Below, in pieces: positions 57,843-64,000 of a DNA stretch of 64,000 bases. Positions within the stretch are counted from its first letter, which is position 1. Each line of letters opens with the position of its first letter. The stretch comes from Woeseia oceani (GTDB taxonomy: Bacteria > Pseudomonadota > Gammaproteobacteria > Steroidobacterales > Woeseiaceae). Below the pieces are notes generated by a model. That model worked only from the letters and a program-made list of their open reading frames with translations, did not search any database and was not told the origin of the DNA. The position numbers were made by a program, and so were the translations under genes. The DNA is taken from assembly GCF_001677435.1 (NCBI RefSeq), contig NZ_CP016268.1:1973001-2037000 (forward strand), given 5' to 3'.

Positions 57843-59123
57843 TTAATCGTTGTCATTGACCCGCTTAGCATCGCTTGCCGGGGCGTCCAGTGAACGGGTG
57901 GTCTCCCGTGCCAGCATCCGGCGCATGTCGTCAATGCTCTTCATAATTATCGTATCGCTGAAACTGGCGCCTTCCAAAGGCTGGCGGTTTCTCGCGGCGG
58001 GGTCGACGAACTTCAATCCGTGGTGACCGATGGTCACGATGTCATCGTGCACCATGATGTGATTGGAAACGCGCTGTGAATTGACGAATGTTCCATTGGT
58101 GCTGTTGAGGTCCATTAATAACGTGGTGCCGTTGTCGCGGATGAAGAGGGCGTGATGACGGCTGATGAACCGGCTGGCAATGGCGATTTCGTTGTGTTCG
58201 GATCGGCCGATCATGACACGTTCGGTGTTCAGTGAAATCTCACGAACTGTCCGGCCCTGGTAGGTCAGGAAAAGCTTTGCTTCAGTCGACTTAACCAGCG
58301 TGTCTTTGGCAACCAGACCGGCGTCGCCCGTCATTGCTGGAACGACCGGCCGCTCAATATGTTCCGCCGACAGTGGGCAGTCTTTGGCGTGCGCGAGAGC
58401 CAGCAGCATGATGCGATCAATGATGCCCGGCCAGCCGCCGGATGCCTGATGCAGTTCCACGCAAACCGATTCCGGCACCACGGTTTGCGGCTTATCGCAG
58501 CCGCTCGCACGCAGTTTGGAATACAGGTAGAGTTCCGTTTCCTGATCGTCCATCCCGGCCAGATTGAACACACCTGTCACCCGCGAGTTCAGTGCTTCAA
58601 GTGATGGCGACTGCAACTGTGAGTGGGTGGGGCGGTCGTTGACCAGTATCAGGCGCACGGCCGAGTCCTGACGAACCCGTAGCGCGGCGATTTCGCACAA
58701 CACCTGCCATGCATCGGCCTGCAGTGCATGTACGTTTTCAACGACGATCAAGGGCGCACGATTGACCGCAGTCTGTTGCATCGCAAAAACGCGTAACATG
58801 CCGAGTGCTTCGTTCATCGAGCCGAGTTCGACGTCGAAGCCAAAGCCGTTCAGGACCTTGGCGAGCAACTGTTGGGCACCGAGCTTGCTGCCGTCGACGA
58901 CGGCGTGTGACCTGTCGGCGTTCAGACTGGAGACAAATTCATGGATAATGGTGCTTTTGCCGGACAGCGGCGGGCCCTGAAAGACACCCAGCCCTTGCGG
59001 GTGTTGGTAAGTCGTGCGCAAAAACTCCAATGCAGCTTGCTGTGCGTGGTAGCTAACGACCACGAGAGGGCGGGTGTGGGTAGCAAAAGGTTGCAAGGAC
59101 AGGCCGGCGGCCGCTAATTCCAT
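57843..59123 (-). CDS. AAA ATPase (ExeA/GspA-like) fused to an FHA domain
   Basis: The 426 residues have an N-terminal AAA ATPase of the ExeA/TniB-like type, with Walker A GPPLSGKST (50-58) and Walker B APLIVVENVH (about 123-132), followed by a lid domain (to about 260) and a C-terminal FHA phosphothreonine-binding domain: IGRSEHNEI (305-313), SRHHALF (321-327) and LNSTNGTFVN (339-348), all key residues intact. The tail ends in Asp/Lys/Arg-rich sequence. It has no membrane helix or peptidoglycan-binding domain, unlike ExeA. A role in phospho-dependent assembly of an envelope or secretion machine is inference. The gene stands alone. Confidence 0.83.
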   Translation of the reverse strand: MELAAAGLSLQPFATHTRPLVVVSYHAQQAALEFLRTTYQHPQGLGVFQGPPLSGKSTIIHEFVSSLNADRSHAVVDGSKLGAQQLLAKVLNGFGFDVELGSMNEALGMLRVFAMQQTAVNRAPLIVVENVHALQADAWQVLCEIAALRVRQDSAVRLILVNDRPTHSQLQSPSLEALNSRVTGVFNLAGMDDQETELYLYSKLRASGCDKPQTVVPESVCVELHQASGGWPGIIDRIMLLALAHAKDCPLSAEHIERPVVPAMTGDAGLVAKDTLVKSTEAKLFLTYQGRTVREISLNTERVMIGRSEHNEIAIASRFISRHHALFIRDNGTTLLMDLNSTNGTFVNSQRVSNHIMVHDDIVTIGHHGLKFVDPAARNRQPLEGASFSDTIIMKSIDDMRRMLARETTRSLDAPASDAKRVNDND

Positions 59124-59403
59124 TTCCAGAACTCAATTATTTTTTAAACTTATTTATAATATACAGCTACTTACAGTCGATACTTAAAGTGTCTCGCGTA
59201 TGCAGCCGACCCTCTATGGAGTCTACGATCCCGGTGTATCACTTGTAAACCGGCCCGTAAATGCCACAGTAGAACAGATAATTAGCTTAACTATTTTTTT
59301 TATTTTCTAGATAAGTCGAATAAATGCTTAATAATATTTGTGAAAATCGCTTCTTAATGTGCTTGTCCGTCGACGCTGCACCTCGGCCCGGAGGCGCAGC
59401 GAC
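59124..59403. other. AT-rich divergent intergenic region upstream of ccm operon
   Basis: This 280-nt region is strongly AT-rich against the G+C-rich genome and has runs such as a block of nine T near 59290 and a TATAAT at 59155-59160. It must hold the promoters for the AAA-FHA gene (minus) and the ccm operon (plus), but I could not pair the TATAAT with a good -35. No gene was seen. Confidence 0.5.
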
Positions 59404-60018
59404 TTGAGTACCCGTTACTCCGGCAGCGACCTCAGTCTCATTCGGGGTGACCGGCTGTTGTTCAAGGGCGTCAATTTTTCGCTGACGGCGGGCGAAGCGC
59501 TGGTCATAGAAGGCGCCAACGGCTCGGGGAAAACCAGCCTGATGCGGGTCCTGGCAGGGCTGATGGATGCCGACCGGGGGGATGTGCAATGGAATGGCGT
59601 GTCCACGCGCATCAATCGGCAAAATTACCGCGAACAGTTGCTGTGGTACGGGCACCGAACGGGCTGCAAGCTCGACCTCACGCCACAGGAAAACCTGCGC
59701 TGTGAACAGGCCCTGAGACCCGGCAGTGGCCGGGAACTGACGGACGCATTGCGGGAACTTGGTATCGAACGACTGGCGAAACTGCCGATGCGGGTGCTGT
59801 CAGCCGGACAACAGCGCCGGGTCGCGTTGGCCCGACTGCTGACCGGAGGCGCTCCGTTATGGTTGCTGGACGAGCCGTTCACCAATCTGGATACAGCCGG
59901 TATCGAGCTGATCGAACGGCTGTTGGCGGAACATTTGGGACGTGGCGGCATCTGTGTAATGGCGTCGCACCGCGCTGTCGCGGCCAGCATTCCGCATCAT
60001 TCGCTGGTGTTGTCATGA
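59404..60018 (+). CDS. ccmA: Heme ABC exporter ATP-binding protein CcmA
   Basis: CcmA powers release of holo-CcmE from CcmC in system I cytochrome c maturation. The 204-residue ATPase shows Walker A (IEGANGSGKTSLMRVLAGL), the signature LSAGQQRRVALARLL, and Walker B (LWLLDEPFTNLD) followed by the His in ASHRAV. I chose the TTG at 59404, which has GGAGG at 59390-59394 (9-nt spacing) and gives the family length; a GTG at 59359 would add 15 arginine-rich residues. It overlaps ccmB by 4 nt. Confidence 0.93.
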   Translation: MSTRYSGSDLSLIRGDRLLFKGVNFSLTAGEALVIEGANGSGKTSLMRVLAGLMDADRGDVQWNGVSTRINRQNYREQLLWYGHRTGCKLDLTPQENLRCEQALRPGSGRELTDALRELGIERLAKLPMRVLSAGQQRRVALARLLTGGAPLWLLDEPFTNLDTAGIELIERLLAEHLGRGGICVMASHRAVAASIPHHSLVLS

Positions 60019-60710
60019 TGCCGGCGCAAGCGATGCCTGGTTTGCTTACCGGATTCGTCGCGGTTTTGCGTCGCGACCTGATGCTGGGCTGGAAACGCCC
60101 CGGTGATGTCCTGAATCCATTGTTCTTTTTTGCCGTGGTCAGCACTTTGTTTCCACTGGCAATAGGGCCGGACCTTGAGCAGTTGCGCGCAATTGGTCCC
60201 GGTGTTGTGTGGGTGGCTGCAATGCTGGCGGCCATGTTGTCACTGAACGCGTTGTTCAGCGCTGATCACGAAGACGGCAGTCTTGAACAATTGCTGTTGA
60301 GTGCGCAGCCACTGCCGCTGATGGTGCTGGCCAAAACATGCGCGCATTGGTTGCTAAGTGGCCTGCCACTGGTCATTGTGTCGCCGCTGATCGGCTTGAG
60401 TTTCGATATGTCCGCGGCAAGCCTGATCGCCATGCCGGTCACTTTATTGCTGGGAACCATCAGCTTGAGTTTGATCGGTGCCGTCGGTGCGGCCCTGACT
60501 GTTGGACTGAATCGAGGCACGGCCTTGCTGAGTTTGTTGGTTCTGCCACTGGCGATGCCGGTACTTATCTTCGGCGCGCGCAGTTCAGCGCTGGCGGCAG
60601 CAGGCGATGGCTATGCGGCAGGCGCGTATTTCCTGGGTGCCTATTGCATGTTGTCGGTAACCCTCGCACCATTCGCAGCGGCTGCGGCGCTGCGAATTAG
60701 TAACGAGTAA
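60015..60710 (+). CDS. ccmB: Heme exporter permease CcmB
   Basis: The 231-residue membrane protein has six hydrophobic segments and family blocks VLRRDLMLGWKRPGDVLNPLFFF, LFSADHEDGSLEQLLLS and GLNRGTALLSLLVLPLAMPVLIFG. It is the permease partner of CcmA. The ATG at 60015 overlaps the ccmA stop (ATGA); an in-frame upstream opening lies inside ccmA and was rejected. ccmC follows after 7 nt. Confidence 0.95.
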   Translation: MMPAQAMPGLLTGFVAVLRRDLMLGWKRPGDVLNPLFFFAVVSTLFPLAIGPDLEQLRAIGPGVVWVAAMLAAMLSLNALFSADHEDGSLEQLLLSAQPLPLMVLAKTCAHWLLSGLPLVIVSPLIGLSFDMSAASLIAMPVTLLLGTISLSLIGAVGAALTVGLNRGTALLSLLVLPLAMPVLIFGARSSALAAAGDGYAAGAYFLGAYCMLSVTLAPFAAAAALRISNE

Positions 60711-60717
60711 GAGTAAA

Positions 60718-61470
60718 ATGTGGACTTTCTTTCATAAACTGGCGTCGCCACCCCATTTCTACCGGATCGCGGGGCTTTTGATACCCTGGTTTGCCGTCAG
60801 TGGCGTCGCCCTCATTATCTACGGTGCAACGAAAGGCCTGTTTTTCGCGCCACCGGATTATCAGCAAGGCGACGCATTCCGCATCATCTATGTGCACGTG
60901 CCGGCCGCCTATTTGTCGTTGATGGCGTATTCGATTATGGCCGTATCCGCTGGCATCGGACTGATCTGGCGAATGAAGCTGGCACATGCTGTCGCGGCCG
61001 GAGTCGCTCCCATCGGGTCCTGGTTTACCTTTCTTGCGCTGATTACCGGCGCCGTGTGGGGCCGACCGATGTGGGGAACCTGGTGGGAGTGGGGTGATCC
61101 AAGACTGACGTCAGAACTGATTTTGTTGTTCTTATACTTCGGTTATATGGCATTGCGCGCATCGATCGACGATGGCACAAAGGCAGACCGGGCGAGCGCG
61201 GTACTGGCATTGGTTGGCGCCGTAAATGTCCCGATTATTCATTTTTCGGTGGAATGGTGGAGTTCCTTGCATCAGGGAGCAACCTTGATTCGTGCGGACG
61301 GGCCTTCGATTGCCGGGCCAATGTTGTACCCATTGCTAACCATGATCGCCGGATTCACTTTTTTCTTTGCGGCCGTGCTGTTGATGCGGGTGCGCAGCGA
61401 AGTGCTTTACCGCGAACGGCGTGCCAAATGGGTACGTCGATTATTGCCTGAAACGACAGGAATTGCGTGA
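60718..61470 (+). CDS. ccmC: Heme lyase / transporter CcmC
   Basis: CcmC loads heme onto CcmE in the periplasm. The 250-residue protein has six membrane helices with the tryptophan-rich motif MWGTWWEWGDPRLTSELILL, flanked by the heme-ligand histidines in IYVHVPAAYLSLM and IIHFSVEWWSSLHQG. The stop overlaps the ccmD ATG. Identity is secure. Confidence 0.96.
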   Translation: MWTFFHKLASPPHFYRIAGLLIPWFAVSGVALIIYGATKGLFFAPPDYQQGDAFRIIYVHVPAAYLSLMAYSIMAVSAGIGLIWRMKLAHAVAAGVAPIGSWFTFLALITGAVWGRPMWGTWWEWGDPRLTSELILLFLYFGYMALRASIDDGTKADRASAVLALVGAVNVPIIHFSVEWWSSLHQGATLIRADGPSIAGPMLYPLLTMIAGFTFFFAAVLLMRVRSEVLYRERRAKWVRRLLPETTGIA

Positions 61471-61631
61471 TGGAAATGCTGGCTATGGGAAAGTACGGAT
61501 TTTATGTATGGACGTCGTACGGTATAGCTGCCGCAGTCCTGATTACCTGCGTTGTGCAGGCAAGACAACGTCAGCGTAAGGTATTGCGGGATATTGCCAG
61601 ACAGGTTCAGTTAGCGGAGTCGGAAGAATGA
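61470..61631 (+). CDS. ccmD: Heme exporter protein CcmD (small)
   Basis: This 53-residue protein starts MEMLAMGKYGFYVWTSYGI, with one membrane helix (AAAVLITCVVQA) and a basic cytoplasmic tail (RQRQRKVLRDIARQ). CcmD stabilises the CcmABC-CcmE complex. The GKYGFYVWTSYG block is the family signature. It overlaps ccmC by 1 nt and ccmE by 4 nt (ATGA). Confidence 0.93.
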   Translation: MEMLAMGKYGFYVWTSYGIAAAVLITCVVQARQRQRKVLRDIARQVQLAESEE

Positions 61632-62092
61632 AGCCCAGACAACAACGTATGCTCGCCGTCGGACTGGCCCTTGCCGGTGTGATCATTGCGACGGGCTTAA
61701 CCCTGCGCGCATTCCAGGAAAACATGATGTTCTACGTCGAGATCAGCGATGCCAATGCCGGCAAAGCACCGAAAGGCAAGAACTTTCGGGTCGGTGGGCT
61801 GGTGGTGGAGAACAGCGTGCGGCGCAACAATGGCGAACTCGAAGTGCAATTTGACCTGACCGACATGGAAGATGAACTCACGGTCAGCTACAACGGTGTG
61901 CTGCCGGACCTGTTCCGTGAAGGACAGGGCATTATCGCGCACGGCCGTCTGGACGATCGCGGCATCTTTGTTGCCGATGAAGTGTTGGCCAAACATGACG
62001 AAAATTACATGCCCCCCGAGGTAGCCGATACGCTGGCCAAGCACGCGGCGGCGAAAAAAGCAGCGGCTGAACAGGTGGTGGACAACGAATGA
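61628..62092 (+). CDS. ccmE: Heme chaperone CcmE
   Basis: CcmE carries heme covalently from CcmC to CcmF. The 154-residue protein has one N-terminal anchor (MLAVGLALAGVIIATGLTLRAF) and an OB-fold periplasmic domain (RVGGLVVENSVRR, LPDLFREGQGIIAHGRL) with the heme-binding His in VLAKHDENYMP, where HxxxY is intact. It overlaps ccmD and ccmF by 4 nt each. Confidence 0.96.
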   Translation: MKPRQQRMLAVGLALAGVIIATGLTLRAFQENMMFYVEISDANAGKAPKGKNFRVGGLVVENSVRRNNGELEVQFDLTDMEDELTVSYNGVLPDLFREGQGIIAHGRLDDRGIFVADEVLAKHDENYMPPEVADTLAKHAAAKKAAAEQVVDNE

Positions 62093-64000
62093 TCCCCGAG
62101 ATAGGACATTTCGCACTTATCCTGGCTTTGGCATTGGCCGCCTGTCAGTTCATCTACCCGATTCTGGGTGCCTGGCGAGGTGATGCAGCCATGCTGGCAG
62201 TCGCCAGACCGGCGGCCGTCGGCCAACTGGTGTTCGTGGCCATCGCTTTCATTTGCCTGACTGTCTCGTTCTTGCAGAGCGATTTCTCTGTGCTGTACGT
62301 CGCGAACAATTCACAACTTGCCTTGCCGACTGTGTACAAGATTTCTGCCGTATGGGCAGCGCATGAAGGCTCGTTGTTGTTTTGGATACTGATATTGAGC
62401 ATATGGACCGTCGCTGTCGCTCGTTACAGCAGCGGTTTGCCGGAGCTGTTTTCGGCGCGCGTTATAGGCGTTCTGGGCTTTCTCAGTATCGGCTTCCTGC
62501 TGTTTACTTTGTTGACCTCGAACCCGTTTGAACGAATTATTCCTGCACCGGCAGATGGTGCGGACCTCAATCCCTTGCTGCAGGATCCCGGTCTCGCCAT
62601 TCATCCACCGATACTCTATATCGGCTATGTCGGGTTTTCGGTGGCCTTCGCTTTCGCCATTGCCGCAATGTTAAGCGGTAATCTGGATCAGGCCTGGGCA
62701 CGCTGGACCCGGCCGTGGACCACCTGGGCCTGGTTGTTTCTGACCGTGGGCATTGCGCTCGGCAGCTGGTGGGCTTACTACGAACTGGGCTGGGGTGGCT
62801 GGTGGTTCTGGGATCCCGTCGAAAATGCGTCATTCATGCCGTGGCTCGCCGGCACGGCTTTGATTCATTCGCTCGCGGTAACTGAGAAACGTGGCTTGTT
62901 TAAGAGCTGGACGTTGTTGCTCGCAATTGCCGCGTTTTCATTGAGTCTGCTGGGCACTTTCCTGGTTCGTTCCGGCATTCTCGTTTCGGTGCATGCGTTC
63001 GCGACGGATCCGGCCCGTGGGGTTTTCATTCTGGCGTTCCTCACTGTCGTTATCGGTGGCGCTCTCACGTTGTACGCGATGCGGGCACCGCAGCTGGATT
63101 CTCAGGCAGGATTCAAAGCGCTGTCCCGAGAAACCTTTTTGCTGCTGAATAACGTATTACTGATTATTGCTGCAACCTTGATTCTCATGGGCACACTGGC
63201 ACCGCTGGTGGTCGAAGTCATGGGGGCCGGTAAAATCTCAGTGGGCCCGCCGTGGTATGAAATTGCCTTCGCCATTCCAATGATTCCGTTGATCTTGCTC
63301 ATTGGCGTCGGCATGCATACCGCGTGGCGGCAGCAGGCGTGGAGTCCGTTGGCCCGGCAGCTGCGGATTCCAGCATTATTCGCGTTGATTGCCGGCATTG
63401 CCGTACCGGCTTTGATCTACGGTCGCCTTGGCGTCTTGCTGACTGTTGGCTGTATTGCCGGCTTTTGGCTGCTTGCCGTTTCCATCCTGCAACCATTGCG
63501 CTCGCTGCGCCGCAGCCCAGGTACGCCGCCGATTTCCCGCGCCATGCTGGGTATGTCCGTTGCCCATTTCGGGGTCGGCATATTTGTTCTAGGTGTGACC
63601 GTGGTTTCCTCGTTCAATGTGGAACGGGACGTGAGCATGGTGCTGGGAGAATCGGTTGAGGTGTCCGGCTATCAGTTCGAGTTGCAGAAGCTCTCTGACG
63701 TTGAGGGGCCGAATTACCGGGCCCTCGAAGGACAGATCGAAGTGCGACGGGATGGTCAGTACGTCACCACTTTGCGGCCACAAAAGCGCACTTACCTCGT
63801 ACAGCAAAATCCGATGACTGATGCCGGTATCGACGCCTCGTGGAACCGTGATTTGTTCGCCGCTTTGGGCGAGCCACTTGGCAACGGTGCCTGGAGTGTT
63901 CGCTTGCAGTACAAGCCGTTGATCCGGTTTATCTGGGCAGGCGCGTTTATCATGGCCTTCGGTGGCATAGTCGCTGCCAGTGACAGACGCTATCGCCTCA
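62089..64000 (+). CDS. ccmF: Cytochrome c heme lyase subunit CcmF (3' truncated by window)
   Basis: CcmF attaches heme to apocytochrome c. The frame is open from the ATG at 62089 to the window end (637 codons seen of about 650). It starts MIPEIGHFALILALALAAC and shows the tryptophan-rich WWD motif WAYYELGWGGWWFWDPVEN, multiple membrane helices and the periplasmic histidines (AAHEGSLLFW, SVHAFA). The start overlaps ccmE (ATGA). Further ccm genes (ccmG, ccmH) are expected beyond the window. Confidence 0.95.
   Translation, partial: MIPEIGHFALILALALAACQFIYPILGAWRGDAAMLAVARPAAVGQLVFVAIAFICLTVSFLQSDFSVLYVANNSQLALPTVYKISAVWAAHEGSLLFWILILSIWTVAVARYSSGLPELFSARVIGVLGFLSIGFLLFTLLTSNPFERIIPAPADGADLNPLLQDPGLAIHPPILYIGYVGFSVAFAFAIAAMLSGNLDQAWARWTRPWTTWAWLFLTVGIALGSWWAYYELGWGGWWFWDPVENASFMPWLAGTALIHSLAVTEKRGLFKSWTLLLAIAAFSLSLLGTFLVRSGILVSVHAFATDPARGVFILAFLTVVIGGALTLYAMRAPQLDSQAGFKALSRETFLLLNNVLLIIAATLILMGTLAPLVVEVMGAGKISVGPPWYEIAFAIPMIPLILLIGVGMHTAWRQQAWSPLARQLRIPALFALIAGIAVPALIYGRLGVLLTVGCIAGFWLLAVSILQPLRSLRRSPGTPPISRAMLGMSVAHFGVGIFVLGVTVVSSFNVERDVSMVLGESVEVSGYQFELQKLSDVEGPNYRALEGQIEVRRDGQYVTTLRPQKRTYLVQQNPMTDAGIDASWNRDLFAALGEPLGNGAWSVRLQYKPLIRFIWAGAFIMAFGGIVAASDRRYRL

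Overview
The window is an ordinary, gene-dense chromosomal stretch of a gammaproteobacterium, with a G+C content by eye in the upper fifties. The evidence is the canonical blocks yebC-ruvC-ruvA-ruvB-ybgC-tolQRAB-pal-cpoB, thrA-thrB-thrC, uvrC-pgsA followed by tRNA-Gly, tRNA-Cys and tRNA-Leu, nudJ-mnmA near purB, rluE and icd, and a ccmABCDEF operon. The class II DAHP synthase, the RelA-type (p)ppGpp synthetase and the many envelope proteins fit a free-living aerobic or microaerobic, possibly marine, lineage outside the enterics. I cannot name the family with confidence. There is no insertion sequence, prophage, CRISPR array or transposase.

Layout. 1-4.3 kb: end of sucA, then sucB and lpd (2-oxoglutarate dehydrogenase complex), convergent with relA (4.3-6.5 kb). 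6.6-14.8 kb: a long co-directional run of yebC, ruvCAB, ybgC and the complete Tol-Pal system, followed by tRNA-Lys. 15.1-19.9 kb: threonine operon with overlapping genes, then a NERD-domain protein. 20.6-23.7 kb (minus): a small membrane protein, tatD and an ABC-2 exporter pair. 23.9-26.4 kb: an exported VNG-repeat protein, a YgjP-type metalloprotease and a DUF2333 protein. 26.6-33.3 kb (minus): acnA, mnmA, nudJ, a coupled unknown protein and purB. 33.4-39.5 kb (plus): fumC, nudL, mazG, a glycine-zipper protein, a PepSY protein and a PhoPQ-like two-component system. 39.5-45.5 kb: slipin/NfeD pair, a one-domain asparaginase-like protein, an ALDH7-type dehydrogenase and a class II DAHP synthase. 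45.6-49.2 kb: rluE, a catalytically degenerate malate synthase homologue and icd. 49.2-54.2 kb: family 5-like uracil-DNA glycosylase, uvrC, pgsA and three tRNA genes, with an opposite-strand BNR/sialidase-like gene between tRNA-Gly and tRNA-Cys/Leu. 54.4-59.1 kb: a diguanylate cyclase, a Tat-exported aminotransferase-like protein, tdk and an AAA-FHA fusion protein. 59.4-64 kb: ccmABCDE and the start of ccmF, cut by the window end.

Functionally, four TCA-cycle loci (sucAB-lpd, acnA, fumC, icd) lie within about 50 kb. They are interspersed with genes for nucleotide sanitation (mazG, two Nudix enzymes, UDG, uvrC), tRNA modification and envelope maintenance.

The least ordinary items are the malate-synthase-like pseudoenzyme beside icd, the AAA-FHA fusion, the Tat-exported PLP enzyme, the isolated asparaginase N-domain, the VNG-repeat protein, and the tRNA cluster interrupted by an accessory gene. 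All homology statements come from reading motifs and comparing with remembered family sequences; no database search was run.
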